A stretch of 16,526 nt of DNA from Baffinella frigidus (GCA_026770585.1 MU646330.1:1260520-1277045); one strand, 5' to 3'; positions 1 to 7,938 are shown, counted from the stretch's first letter. Notes: a model not told the origin generated them from the letters alone. Made by a program: numbers and translations.

Positions 1-56
<56 letters not shown>

Positions 57-86
57 CAGCGAGAGAGCGAGAGAAGGGGGGGTAGT
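1..86. repeat. (GA)n microsatellite, interrupted
   Basis: An uninterrupted GA run of about 53 bases is followed by GAGCGACAGC-type interruptions and a G run. It extends off the left edge. A TC run with a similar flank is at 8615-8653. Confidence 0.95.
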
Positions 87-107
87 CGGTCAAGGTGCAT
101 GCCTCTC

Positions 108-362
108 GCCCGCCATTCTTCTTCTTCTTCTTCTTCTTTATTACTCTCGATCCTAGAGTTCGTGAAGTGTGTACGAACGTTACACCGCCAAAAGTCGTTG
201 AATGCTGTGGTGCTTTGGTGCAACTCGCGCCCAGCGTTTCCGCCTGTGGCAAAATGTGGTTCTCTCTTTCCACCTCTAGCAAAACGTGTTTCTCTGTTTC
301 CACCTTCAGCAAACCGTGTTTGCTTGTTTTGCATTCCGCCCACCATTCTTCTCCTTCGTCTT

Positions 363-395
<33 letters not shown>

Positions 396-500
396 TATTA
401 CTCTCAAGCCTAGACATGAGTGGTCCAAAAGAGTATGCGTCTTAAGACATTGCCGCCTCGGCTCTGCAACTCGCGCCCAGCATTCCAGCTCCAGCAAAAT
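108..500 (-). repeat. duplicated segment with (TTC)n or (TTA)n head and TTATTACTCTCG block
   Basis: Two direct copies, roughly 108-250 and 335-500. Each has CGCCC(G/A)CCATTCTTC, a TTC or TTA microsatellite, TTATTACTCTC, a diverged middle, then GCAACTCGCGCCCAGC and AGCAAAATGTG. Read on the minus strand, the CGAGAGTAATAAAGAAG block is the same as the tail of the repeats at 4124, 5775 and 8538. Between the copies a 30-base tandem repeat (starting 237, 267 and 297, unit beginning TTTCC.CCT..AGCAAA) occurs three times. Short open frames here are repeat-derived. Confidence 0.75.
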
Positions 501-528
501 GTGTTGGGGGGTTAAGGGCGCGAATAGT

Positions 529-713
529 AGAGCTATTCCGGTAGGACTTGTCGCGTTTTCGATTTCGAGACTTCGAGACTTCGAGACTTCATTTGTACCA
601 TGAGATTTGAAACGGTGTGTTTTAAAACGTTTTACGCCCTTTAAAACCTTTTTGAAGTCTGAAATCTTGAAATCTCGAAGTCAAAAACGCGACAAGTCCT
701 ACCGAATGGCTCT
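529..713. mobile_element. palindromic element P1 (MITE-like)
   Basis: Arms AGAGCTATTCCGGTAGGACT and its counterpart ending AGTCCTACCGAATGGCTCT pair over roughly 60 bases each, through GTCGCGTTTT and the GAGACTTC repeats. T and A lie just outside, consistent with a TA target. No coding content. Confidence 0.75.
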
Positions 714-738
714 ATGGCCGACGACTTCCAGCGAAGGC

Positions 739-985
739 CACCAATCAGTTATTTGGTTTGGAAACCGACTACTGCAAAGCCACAGGGGGGGTTTCAAAAT
801 TCTTGGACACGACACTAAAATTACTTGTAGGTTACCTTTTGACGAATTTTGGTCACGTCCTTGGGGTGAAAATTGCCTTTTGAGGAGAAAATGGCTCAAA
901 AGTATGCGACACCAGAGTGTCGCGAACTTTTTGAAACCCACCCTGTGGCTTTTCAGTAGAATAAAAAGTCTTATTGGTTCCCAAA
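739..985. mobile_element. palindromic element P2 (MITE-like)
   Basis: The left part (ACCAATCAG, CGACTACTGCAAAGCCACAG, GGTTTCAAAA, GACACGACAC) is mirrored on the right (GTGTCGC, TTTTGAAACC, CTGTGGCTTTTCAGTAG, CTTATTGGT). It lies 25 bases after P1. The open frame across P1 and P2 is incidental. Confidence 0.7.
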
Positions 986-1063
986 CGGAAAATTTTATGC
1001 GTTCCCAAACGGCAGTTTCGCAGACACCAGTTTTAGCCGGGTTTTAGGTGCTGGGACCTCATC

Positions 1064-1270
1064 TTGAAGCTTGACACAATCTTTTTGCTTGGAACATTCC
1101 ATCCTGAAGCCTGGACTTTTTTTTCTCGGAATCTTTTTTCCTGAAGCATTGAACCTGCATCGTGAATGCCCTCCAAAACTGGTACATAGACTGGTACCCC
1201 AGCCCCCAGCCAGGATCAGGTTTTCACCAAAAACTGGTAGTAACGAGAGAGGCTGATGGTTTCTGGTCAG
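1064..1270. repeat. dispersed TCCTGAAGCCTGG repeats and first copy of the CTGGTACC...CCAAAAACTGG repeat
   Basis: Degenerate TCCTGAAGCCTGGAACATT units at 1064-1165 recur at 2068-2180 and 2530-2600. The block 1189-1236 (ACTGGTACCCCAGC to CACCAAAAACTGG) recurs as 1421-1470, on the other side of the palindrome F4-a. No gene seen. Confidence 0.6.
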
Positions 1271-1415
1271 CCACACCAAACAGCGGGCTACGAAGGCATT
1301 TTCGGCCCGATTCCGACCGACTTTCCATCACCTTGACCGTAGGAACCCCCCTGTGTCCCTACGGTATTGCCCACCGTAGGGACCTCACGAAATCGCTTCG
1401 TAGCCCGCTCTGTGG
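1271..1415. mobile_element. palindromic element F4-a (GCGGGCTACGAAG ends)
   Basis: The left end CCACACCAAACAGCGGGCTA and the right end TAGCCCGCTCTGTGG are inverted. The interior contains CCGTAGG/CCTACGG hairpins. Related copies are at 2181-2391 and 6773-6932. Confidence 0.75.
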
Positions 1416-1528
1416 CTAGACACTGGTACCCACCTCCCAGCCAGTTTCAGGTTTTTCACAAAAACCTGGTTGTGGGGAGACTGGTGAATGGGTTGGGTTT
1501 TCGTCGGCCACACTAGACACGAGTTAAT

Positions 1529-1685
1529 GGGGCAACGGCCTGAAAATGGGGTAGTCAGGCCTACGGGATTGCCTAGGACCTCCTACCGTAGGCCGAGACT
1601 TTTTGGCCCTAGGATCCCTCGGCCTACGGTAGGAGGTCCTAGGCAATGCCGTATGCCTAACTACCCCATTTTCAGGCCGTTACCC
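1529..1685. mobile_element. palindromic element F3-a (GGGCAACGGCCTGAAAA ends)
   Basis: A near-perfect palindrome. The left arm GGGCAACGGCCTGAAAATGG through GCCTAGGACCTCCTACCGTA is mirrored up to CAGGCCGTTACCC. A second copy, about as long but with changed bases kept complementary in both arms, is at 4565-4725. Confidence 0.85.
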
Positions 1686-1739
1686 TATGAGAGTGTCAGC
1701 CATTGATGGCTGGTGGGTGTGGGGCTTGGTCCTTCTATG

Positions 1740-1827
1740 CGGTTGGAATCCATAGCAATGGATAAGATTCTGGCACAACTTGGTTAGATGGACTGCACCC
1801 GTGAAGACCCCGGTGGCTGCTAAGTGG
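1740..1827 (+). repeat. direct repeat R2, copy 1
   Basis: CGGTTGGAATCCA...ATGGATAAGATTCT, then TTAGATGGACTG, CCGTGAAG and CCCGGTGGCTGCTAAGTG. It is repeated in the same orientation at 2767-2853, and its end is repeated inverted at 8436-8467. Function unknown; an old transposon fragment is likely. Confidence 0.8.
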
Positions 1828-1889
1828 AGCGTCAGCCATCGCGATAGGCAAGAATCTGAGAGGACACGAGATGCCCTCTCCTCAGGCCG

Positions 1890-2180
1890 TAGATAATGTT
1901 AGGTCAATGAATTGAGCGGCCTCTCAATCCTGTAGGGTCCTAGGGGGAGATCCCGTCTCACCTTGCAGTTTGGCGTGTACTGGTCGTGTTTGACAAGTTT
2001 TCCAACCTCGCGTTCCCCTCCCCTCGCAGGCGCTCGGGATCGAAGACGGGGACCAGCGATCGAGCGGCCTCTCAATCCTGAAGCCTGACGCCTGGCACCT
2101 CTAGAAGCCTGGAACATTTATCCTGAAGCGTTGGCACGTCAATCTTGCAGCTTGGAACATTCATCATGAAGCCTGGAACC
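1890..2180. repeat. GCGGCCTCTCAATCCTGAAGCCTGG repeats
   Basis: GAGCGGCCTCTCAATCCTG occurs at about 1913 and again at about 2061. The block GGGATCGAAGACGGGGACCA, GCGGCCTCTCA, CTGAAGCC, CCTGGCACCTCTA, GAACATTTATCCTGA (2037-2127) recurs at about 2501-2590, and its head recurs at about 2628-2650. No gene seen. Confidence 0.6.
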
Positions 2181-2391
2181 CTACGGTAGGCAATCCGTAG
2201 GGACATAGGGGGGGTCCTACGAATGTATTCAGAATCCTCCGGCTACAAGTCCGCTTTCAGAATCAGCGTGTGGATCTGTCCGTTACCTTATCCGTAGGAC
2301 CCCCCCTATGTCCCTACGGGTTGCCTACCGTAGGGTCCTAGGTCTTATCGCGTGAGGGTTATTCAAAATCCCTTCGAAGTGCGCTGTGTGG
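2181..2391. mobile_element. palindromic element F4-c, composite or internally rearranged
   Basis: CTACGGTAGGCAATCCGTAG with GGACATAGGGGGGGTCCTAC at the left is the inverse of GTAGGACCCCCCCTATGTCC and CTACGGGTTGCCTACCGTAG at 2297-2340. The right end, ATTCAAAATCCCTTCGAAG then GTGTGG, matches F4-b. The usual left end is missing. Confidence 0.65.
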
Positions 2392-2990
2392 AGTGATCCA
2401 GCGGACCCTTTCCACGGAAGGGCGAGGTGTCCGCCTATGTTGGGAGCATTCAACACCTCAAGAACCTAAAGGAGCGCGCGCGCCCCCTGCCGCAGTCACT
2501 CGGGATCAAAGACGGGGATCAGCGATTCAGCGGCCTCTCACTCCTGAAGCCTGGCACCTCTACTCGCAAGCCTCGAACATTTATCCTGACGCGATCGTGA
2601 ACAACCCCCGAAACCGGTGCAGGCACTCGGGATCGAAGACGGAGATCAGCTCAGCGGTCTGCTGACCCAAGTAGGAGGCGCAGGAAGCTGCCCCGCTGCC
2701 TAGATTCTGCCCGGGCCACTTCGCAGCGGCCGAGTTCTTTTTCGCCTCGAAATCAAGGCAAAATTCCGGTTGGAATCCAGGGCGATGGATAAGATTCTAG
2801 TACAAATATTTTAGATGGACTGTATCCGTGAAGCCCCCGGTGGCTGCTAAGTGTGTGGGGGGGGGGGGTTGACCTGGCCCTGGGCTTCAAGGGATGATCC
2901 CGCCATTTACTCGTACCAAACGGATTGTGTGAGGAAATGAACATCGCAAATCGGCTCTGAAAGTCTTTTGAAAGGCCGTGCAAACTCCAC
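2392..2990. repeat. repeat-rich stretch without a gene
   Basis: The GGTGTCCGCCTATGTTGGGAGC block (2426-2447) with AGAACCTAAAGG recurs at 3866-3890. It also contains the GGGATC(A/G)AAGACGG repeats and R2 copy 2. The only long open frames have no family features and read through these repeats. Confidence 0.5.
2767..2853 (+). repeat. direct repeat R2, copy 2
   Basis: A copy of 1740-1827 with scattered substitutions. It is followed by a G homopolymer of about 12 bases. Confidence 0.8.
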
Positions 2991-2993
2991 GTT

Positions 2994-3135
2994 CATCTCG
3001 AAAGATAACTGAATCAGTTCCCTAATTGGTGTTTTCATTTAATTAGGAGGCCTAATTAAATTTACTATGCCCCAACTAATTTCTCCTGTTAAACCTTCTA
3101 TTGAGAAGGAACTGATTCAGTCATCTTCCGAGATG
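2994..3135. mobile_element. palindromic element P6 with AT-rich centre
   Basis: The left arm CATCTCGAAAGATAACTGAA-TCAGTTCC and the right arm GGAACTGATTCAG-TCATCTTCCGAGATG are inverted (about 28 bases). The centre has TTTAATTAGGAGGCCTAATT and AATTTCTCC, resembling the repeated segment at 6447-6500. Confidence 0.8.
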
Positions 3136-3182
3136 TACGTCGTGCGCACTCATCGGTCGTAGATCTATCCCGCAAGTGCCCA

Positions 3183-3265
3183 TAGGGTGAACATTCACCC
3201 CAACTCGCCCTAGGCAGGAGGTCCTAGGACACTACCGCAGGGTGTGTGAGCCTACTGGCCACTTA
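3183..3265 (-). mobile_element. F2 element copy a (inverted, incomplete)
   Basis: Read on the minus strand it matches F2-b: TAAGTGGCCAGTAGGCTCA, CCTAGGACCT, TGCCTAGGGC and ATTCACC. It ends where F1-a begins. Confidence 0.6.
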
Positions 3266-3364
3266 GAACCCGACCCCCCCTAGGACCCTACAGTAGAGCT
3301 GTTCCTAGGTCCCTATGGTGGTCCTGGGGGGGGGGCGGTTTCTTATGAGCGAGGTACCCCTGTA
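3266..3364. mobile_element. F1 element copy a (left end lost)
   Basis: F1 core CCTAGGACCCTACAGTAG...GGTGGTCC and intact right end TTCTTATGAGCGAGGTACCC then CTGTA. It is flanked by inverted F2 copies a and b, which makes a composite palindrome of about 290 bases. Confidence 0.75.
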
Positions 3365-3370
3365 CACGCT

Positions 3371-3474
3371 TATCCCTTAAGTGACCAGTAGGCTCATACG
3401 CCCTACCGTAGGGCCCTAGGACCTGCCTAGGGCTTCCACGGGCGATTATTCACCCGTTGGTCACTTAAGGGATA
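3371..3474 (+). mobile_element. F2 element copy b
   Basis: Starts TATCCCTTAAGTGACCAGTA and ends TTGGTCACTTAAGGGATA, with TA at both ends. The interior holds CCCTACCGTAGGGCCCTAGG and an ACGGGCGATTATTCACCCGT hairpin instead of the usual GGTCAAATTTGACC. Confidence 0.85.
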
Positions 3475-3990
3475 ATTATATAACGGGCAGATGTCTCCAG
3501 AGAGCCTGTTTCAGGGGGGAAAGCGGAGAGAGGCCGCGCGTGTCCGCATCCCGGTACAAACCTTGCCTGGATCAGTCAACCGCTTTGAGACCCCGCTTGG
3601 GAGGAGAGAGGCCGCGCAGGCCAAAGCCCACACACAAGCGGAACCAAACATAGCTTCATTAGTCAACCACCGAGGCGCTCGTCACCTGTCCGACCGAAGC
3701 TCACACTCTGACGCCGCCATAAGTTTCACACACTCTGTGGTGTACACACTCTGTAGTCACCACCTCTCCCTTTGCGGGCTGGGCTGCTTAGATGCCCATC
3801 AGGGTCCTCACACAAAGGGCTCCAAGGTTGGGCCCGGTCCTCACACTTTCTACAGCACAAGGTCCGGTGTCCGCCTATGTTGGGAGCTCGAAGAACCTAA
3901 CGGACCTAAAGGCCAACCTGCTTAGATGCCCTTGGGACGCCACGCGACGGCGCGGGAGCCTGTTTCAGGGGGGAAAGCGGTCAGCCTCCA
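3475..3990. repeat. mosaic of dispersed repeat pieces, no supported gene
   Basis: GAGCCTGTTTCAGGGGGGAA (3502) recurs at about 3956. The block 3587-3706 (GACCCCGCTTGGGAGG, TTCATTAGTCAACCA, CACCTGTCCGACCGA) recurs at 13731-13815. GGGCTCCAAGGTTGGGCC and GGTCCTCACA recur near 5340 (inverted) and 14087-14165. The 144-codon open frame here is assembled from these repeats. Confidence 0.55.
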
Positions 3991-4115
3991 TATCCCTTCG
4001 GTGGCCAGTAGGCTCATACGCCCTACCGTAGGACCCGAGGACCTGCCTGGGACCTCTTGGAGGTCAAATTTGACCTCAGGAGGTCAAATTTGACCTCCTG
4101 GCCACTTAAGGGATA
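3991..4115 (+). mobile_element. F2 element copy c
   Basis: TA-flanked, starting TATCCCTTCGGTGGCCAGTA and ending GGCCACTTAAGGGATA. It holds two AGGTCAAATTTGACCTC palindromes in tandem. Confidence 0.85.
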
Positions 4116-4123
4116 CGTTTGGA

Positions 4124-4194
4124 TCACTCAACTCTTGGCGTAAGGGCCTTCTAGGACCTGTATCGAGAGTAATAAAAGAAGAAGAAGAATAAAG
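4124..4194 (+). repeat. R1 repeat with (GAA)n tail, copy 1
   Basis: ATCACTCAACTC, GGCGTAAGGGCC, AGGACCTGTATCGAGAGT, then AATAAAAGAAGAAGAAGAA. It shares head, body and simple-repeat tail with 5775-5843 and 8538-8611, and in the opposite orientation with the blocks near 120 and 370. A conserved body ending in a simple repeat is what SINE or LINE 3' ends look like. Confidence 0.7.
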
Positions 4195-4291
4195 GGGTCG
4201 GCACCAGCTCCTTGCTCGCGGGTGCTCATTCGCAACTAGGGTTTTGCCAAGTAGCATTCAGGGGGTTGGAATTCGCAAGAGAGCGTTGATC

Positions 4292-4413
4292 TACAGGGGT
4301 ACCTCGCTCATAAGAACCCCCCCCCCCCCAGAACCATTCAGTAGGCCTATGCCTAGGGCCCTGTGGTGATCCTATGGGGGGCGGGCGTTTCTTCTGAGCG
4401 AGGTACCCCTGTA
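4292..4413. mobile_element. F1 element copy b
   Basis: TACAGGGGTACCTCGCTCAT at the left and GAGCGAGGTACCCCTGTA at the right, with TA at each end. C-run, GTAGGCC/GGGCCCT core and G-run in between. Confidence 0.9.
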
Positions 4414-4564
4414 TTGGCCGCCCGCCGGATACCCTCCAGGCTAGCGTGCATGTGAGGACCCAATAAAGAGAGCAATGGCTCCCACGTCATCCCGAGGCGG
4501 GCTCATCCTATCCTCGGTCCTCACAGTGCACGAGAGGTTGAGGATTTGCTGAGGCACTTTAACA

Positions 4565-4725
4565 GGGCAACGGACTGAAAACCGGGTAGTTAAGCCTACG
4601 GTATTGACTACGGTAGATCTTAGGGGCCTAGGGGGGGCTCCTACGAAACACCCGGGCCTAGGGGCCCTAGGGCCTACCGTAGTCAATACCGTAGGCTGAA
4701 CTACCCGGTTTTCAGTCCGTTACCC
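4565..4725. mobile_element. palindromic element F3-b
   Basis: GGGCAACGGACTGAAAACCG pairs with CGGTTTTCAGTCCGTTACCC. The interior has CCTACGGTATTGACTACGGT and its inverse. Substitutions relative to F3-a occur as complementary pairs (GCCTG/CAGGC against GACTG/CAGTC). Confidence 0.85.
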
Positions 4726-4987
4726 GATGAACTTGGTTCGAGCCCTCTCTGGACGCCTTAAGTTTATGACCCGACGTCATAAGTTCAACAAAAGTCTCTT
4801 GTCTAGGCACACGGTCCATCACTTGCTTCCTAAGGGAGGGGGGTCGTCAAAAGAGTCTTGATTTTGGTTTTTGAATCGGTGGGATTTCTGCTCCGTCCAC
4901 CAACAACCTGAAGTGGCAAAAAATAATATGAAACAATACAGTAATCTTCACCAGGAGTCTACTCTCAGAGTACAGGGATATCCGGGC
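4726..4987. other. non-repetitive spacer, no gene seen
   Basis: Contains a small hairpin (TTATGAC, CCGAC, GTCATAA near 4763-4782). No convincing open frame, tRNA or promoter. The short frame at 4871-5086 runs into the F2 element and is not supported. Confidence 0.5.
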
Positions 4988-5092
4988 TATCCCTCAAGTG
5001 GCAAGGGGGTCAAAATTGACCCCCAAGAGGTCCTAGGCAGGTCCTATGGCCCTACGGTAGGGCGTATGAGCCTACTCGCCACTTAAGGGATA
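4988..5092 (-). mobile_element. F2 element copy d
   Basis: TATCCCTCAAGTGGC at the left and GCCACTTAAGGGATA at the right, with an internal GGTCAAAATTGACC. Orientation is opposite to copies b and c, judged by the core AGGTCCTAGGCAGGTCC. Confidence 0.85.
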
Positions 5093-5128
5093 ATCACACC
5101 CGTGGTCGAGCCTCGGCCGGTGTCTGTT

Positions 5129-5193
5129 TTCTTAAATCAGTACCAGAGGATTGAACGCGAGATTTAGCCGACCCTCTGGTACTAATTTAAGAA
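5129..5193. repeat. hairpin P7
   Basis: TTCTTAAATCAGTACCAGAGG against CCTCTGGTACTAATTTAAGAA (21-base arms, one mismatch). The flanks TGT.TG and ACACGAGG extend the symmetry weakly. Confidence 0.75.
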
Positions 5194-5199
5194 CACGAG

Positions 5200-5417
5200 G
5201 ACCCAAATCCGGTGTGGGTTCTTAAGGTCTGGGTTCTTGTAACCAAGATATCCGTGCAGACCTCTCAAAGGAAATGGCTCAAGTTACAATCTCCCTCTGG
5301 TTCACTTCAGGTGTCCCTTTTCCCCTGAGGTGGGCCCATCCAGGACCCGGTCCTCACATCAGGTTGATGTTGGGTCGAGCCTGTACCACTCCACCCTGCC
5401 CTGATGTGGACCACACT
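5200..5417. other. spacer with dispersed repeat piece, no gene
   Basis: TGGGCCCATCCAGGACCCGG-TCCTCACA (about 5332-5359) is the inverse of a block at about 14115-14145. No gene signal. Confidence 0.45.
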
Positions 5418-5588
5418 CCACCAACCCTCACGGAAAGACCAAACCGTCGACTTTCAGACCTCAGATTTACCTTGCCAGCACCTCGAATGGGAGGTGCTGT
5501 GTTCACTCAAGTCCCCATCTTGGTACGTAATCAACTTTTGGGGACAGGTCGAAATCAAACGATTTGGTCCTTTCGTGAGGGTTGGTGG
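5418..5588. mobile_element. palindromic element P9
   Basis: CCACCAACCCTCACGGAAAG-ACCAAACCGT and its inverse ACGATTTGGTCCTTTCGTGA-GGGTTGGTGG form arms of about 45 bases. The 132-codon open frame that covers it comes from the palindrome. Confidence 0.8.
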
Positions 5589-5774
5589 AAACTGAACTGT
5601 CGCAGCAGCGAGCGTCAACGGCGGGTCACGGCCCGTAGGGTGGCGGGGGGACATATATCGCCACGAAACTGATAAGGCCGATAACAGGACTTGTCAGGTG
5701 ACTACTGATAAAACTGATACAGATAAAATTGATAACCCCACCCTAGGGGTCGTTCCTGAAGGCTCATGGACTGT

Positions 5775-5843
5775 TGTATCACTCAACTCACGGCTTAAGG
5801 GCCTATCTCGGACCTGTATCGAGAGTGAGAAAGAAGAAGAAGG
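5775..5843 (+). repeat. R1 repeat with (GAA)n tail, copy 2
   Basis: GTATCACTCAACTC, GGCTTAAGGGCC, GGACCTGTATCGAGAGT, then GAGAAAGAAGAAGAAGG. Confidence 0.7.
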
Positions 5844-5936
5844 TGGTTGACTTGCGGAGGCCGCCATCAAGGCGACCCCTGCATGCTAGTTGAGAAACCC
5901 TAGTTGCTAATTAGCACCCGCGGTCGGGTAGACTAC

Positions 5937-6085
5937 CTCTGTCCCAGTAAATTTGGGCTCGCCATTATTTCGCCCCCCCCTGAATTTCCACAGGTGAATT
6001 TTGACCCCCCCCCCCCATGAAATTCATCTGTGAAATTGGGGGGGGGGGCAAAATAATGGCGAGCCCAAATCTAAGTGGGACAGAG
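5937..6085. mobile_element. palindromic element P8
   Basis: CTCTGTCCCAGTAAATTTGG-GCTCGCCATTATTTCGCCCC mirrors GGGGCAAAATAATGGCGAGC-CCAAATCTAAGTGGGACAGAG. Arms of about 43 bases with poly-C and poly-G inner edges. Confidence 0.85.
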
Positions 6086-6148
6086 CTTGGTGGCTACTGT
6101 GGCCCCCGCAGGATGAAGGCCCCGTAGGGGGCGGGGGGGGGGACTCAC

Positions 6149-6221
6149 GGAGGTCGCCATCGTAGTCATCGCCGATGCAATCGTCCGCGTTGTAGTTGGA
6201 GTTGATGCCGAACAGGCCAGA
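6149..6221 (-). CDS. exon-like fragment of an unidentified gene
   Basis: On the minus strand a 73-base stretch is bounded by an acceptor (CATGTGCAG) and a strong donor (CC/GTGAGT). It encodes SGLFGINSNYNADDCIGDDYDG with G/C-rich third positions. A second, damaged copy lies at 6504-6554. No family is recognised. The palindromic element at 6232-6359 begins 10 bases upstream of the acceptor. It may be an exon of a real gene whose other exons are not visible, or a captured gene fragment. Confidence 0.35.
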
Positions 6222-6231
6222 CTGCACATGA

Positions 6232-6359
6232 CGACGGGTTTAATTTGAACCCTTGGAAATCAATGAAAATTACTACACGGATCATTTGATATTACTAATA
6301 AAGATCATGCTGCGTAGTAAATTTCATTGTTCAGAAGCTTTAACTTAAAACCGTTTTCG
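6232..6359. mobile_element. palindromic element P5-a with 5-bp target duplication
   Basis: The ends CGACGGGTTTAATTTGAAC and AAGTT.AAACCGTTTTCG are inverted, with inner arms AATGAAAATTACTACAC and GTAGTAAATTTCATT. CATGA occurs immediately on both sides (6227-6231 and 6360-6364). The same family is at 16250-16381. Confidence 0.8.
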
Positions 6360-6364
6360 CATGA

Positions 6365-6490
6365 GACTGCATGCGGTGCAACATCGAATCAGTCTACGAT
6401 ATCCGCCGTGTCACTACCCAGGATTGTCGGGGGGGTGGGGTTGATTTAATTAGGATTCATAGGTAAAATTACCTATGCCATAGTAATTTC
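6365..6490 (+). repeat. direct repeat R3, copy 1
   Basis: GACTGC...GCGGTGCAACATCGAA, ATATCCGCCGTGTCAC and ACCCAGGATTGTCGGGGGGG, then TTGATTTAATTAGGATTCAT-AGGTAAAATT. A nearly identical copy is at 6962-7090, about 600 bases away; F4-b and the second exon-like copy lie between. Confidence 0.85.
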
Positions 6491-6503
6491 TCCTATGGTT
6501 TCT

Positions 6504-6554
6504 CCTATGCAGTCTTCCGCGTTGTAGTTAAGAGCTGATGCCGAAGAGGCCCGA
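6504..6554 (-). pseudogene. frameshifted copy of the 6149-6221 exon-like fragment
   Basis: Starting after GCGTAG, the minus strand repeats GGGCCTCTTCGGCATCA, and then AACTACAACGCGGA, seen in the 6221 copy. One extra base between the two blocks (GCTCTTAAC against ACTCCAAC) shifts the frame and creates a TAA. After TGCATAGG it runs into AT-rich repeat. A duplicated, decayed gene fragment is the best reading. Confidence 0.45.
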
Positions 6555-6772
6555 CTACGCAAGGGGACATTCCACGTAAATTGTCTGGTACCCACATGGT
6601 GGACTACGGACCCTTCATCTAAAGTCAACTTACCCTGTGGGCAGTTCACTTTCAAGTTTTTTAGTGCAAATTTGGTCACGTTACCGCTAATTCTAGGGGT
6701 CCCGAAACCTTCGAAGCCCACCGTGTGGTAATGTGTACCAGCGATTTGGTGTGTCCAGCACGTCTTCAAACC

Positions 6773-6932
6773 CCACAGAGGGCTACGAAGGGATTTTCAG
6801 GCACTCAGTGCCCGATTTTCCGTTACCTTATCCGGAGGAACCTCCCTATGCCCCTACGGGCTGCCTACCGTAGGGTCCTAGGTCTTATCGCTTAGGGGGT
6901 TATTCAAAATCCCTTCGAAGTACGCTGTGTGG
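6773..6932. mobile_element. palindromic element F4-b
   Basis: CCACAGAGGGCTACGAAGGG against CCCTTCGAAGTACGCTGTGTGG. It contains CCTACGGGCTGCCTACCGTAG. The right half is nearly the same as 2284-2391. Confidence 0.8.
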
Positions 6933-6961
6933 CACGGAGGCCCACTGTATTTTCACGCGTG

Positions 6962-7090
6962 GACTGCGTCACGCGGTGCAACATCGAACAAGGTTGCGGT
7001 ATCCGCCGTGTCACCACCCAGGATTGTCGGGGGGGTGGGGTTGATTTAATTAGGATTCATAGGTAAAATTCCCTATGCCATAGTAATTTC
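6962..7090 (+). repeat. direct repeat R3, copy 2
   Basis: A copy of 6365-6490. In place of AATCAGTCTACGAT it carries AACAAGGTTGCGGT, the GGTTGCGG motif that recurs in the following 200 bases. Confidence 0.85.
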
Positions 7091-7121
7091 GCTCCTTCCC
7101 CGCGGGCCGAAGAACAAGGTT

Positions 7122-7485
7122 GCGGTAAGGTTGCGGACGTTGCAACATCAGTTGCAATCAGTTGCAACATCAACCTGATCCACCGCAACCTTATTCGATG
7201 TTGCATACCGCAAGCTGATCCTTGCCAGCGGGCAAGGATACGGTTGCGGTATTTGGCAAAAACTCCCCCAGCCTGCCTCTCGCCTCGCCCCGCCCAGCAC
7301 GCGAAGAAATCATGATCGAGCCATCCAAACGGCATCCACCATGCCAGTGCATCGCTCGATCGTGAGTAGGGGAGGTGCTGTGAGAGGCAGGCTGGGGGCG
7401 TTCTTTCTGGCTGGCAAGGGCCCACCACAGCACCGCCCCTAATCATGATCGAGCCATGCGTAACCATGATCGAGCTATCCGAAGG
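7122..7485. repeat. GGTTGCGG / GTTGCAACATC / ATCATGATCGAGCCATCC repeat field
   Basis: GGTTGCGG recurs four times and GTTGCAACATCA twice. CCCCCAGCCTGCCTCTC (7267) is exactly inverted at 7382-7398. AT(C/A)ATGATCGAGCCATCC-like blocks occur at 7308, 7441, 7461 and 7677. No gene is supported; the open frames follow the repeats. Confidence 0.6.
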
Positions 7486-7486
7486 C

Positions 7487-7735
7487 AAGTGTGGGCGGTG
7501 CTGCCGCTCATGCGACCTGCAGTTGGGGGGGGCACCACAGCACCACCCCTAGGGTTACAGGGGTACCTCGCTCACAAGAACCCCCCCCCCCCCGAGGACC
7601 CTACAGTAGGCCTGTGCCTAGGGCCGTAAGGTGATCTCAGGGGGGGCGGGCGTTTCTTATGAGAGAGGTACCCCTGTAACCATGATTGAGCCATCCGAAG
7701 TGCAGGTCGCCTGAGCGGCAGCACCGCCCACACTT
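7487..7735. repeat. hairpin P10 holding an F1 element in its loop
   Basis: The arms 7487-7521 (AAGTGTGGGCGGTGCTGCCG...GACCTGCA) and 7701-7735 are inverted over 35 bases with one or two mismatches. F1 copy c lies between them. Confidence 0.8.
7556..7678. mobile_element. F1 element copy c
   Basis: GGTTACAGGGGTACCTCGCT at the left and GAGAGAGGTACCCCTGTAAC at the right, TA at both ends. Confidence 0.9.
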
Positions 7736-7747
7736 TCTTAGTTCGCA

Positions 7748-7925
7748 ACGCCTTCACGAAGGAATAATGGCTCCAAGCCCTGGTACAATCTGTGTACCAA
7801 ACATTGGGACACGATCCTAAAATACCCTCAATGGACTCTCAATCCACTTCAAGATCGTGTCCATGGTCGTGTCCCATACAAAATTCGTACGGGGCTTGGA
7901 GCCATTTTTCCTTCACGAAGGCGTC
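7748..7925. mobile_element. palindromic element P11
   Basis: ACGCCTTCACGAAGGA-TAATGGCTCCAAGCCC and GGGCTTGGAGCCATTTTTCC-TTCACGAAGGCGT mirror each other and continue through GGGACACGATC. Arms of about 70 bases. Confidence 0.85.
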
Positions 7926-7938
7926 AGAATCTGTGAAC

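Noticed and set aside
607-1047. 146-codon plus-strand open frame
   Set aside because: It runs through palindromes P1 and P2; no domain, signal or codon bias like the real genes.
3491-3925. 144-codon plus-strand open frame
   Set aside because: Its sequence is a mosaic of blocks found elsewhere in the window (2426, 3956, 13731, 14148).
4735-4745. GGTTCGAGCCC, a perfect tRNA B-box-like sequence
   Set aside because: No A box at the right distance and no T-stem or acceptor stem can be folded around it.
5274-5672. 132-codon plus-strand open frame
   Set aside because: Its middle is the palindrome P9, and the frame does not resemble coding sequence in third positions.
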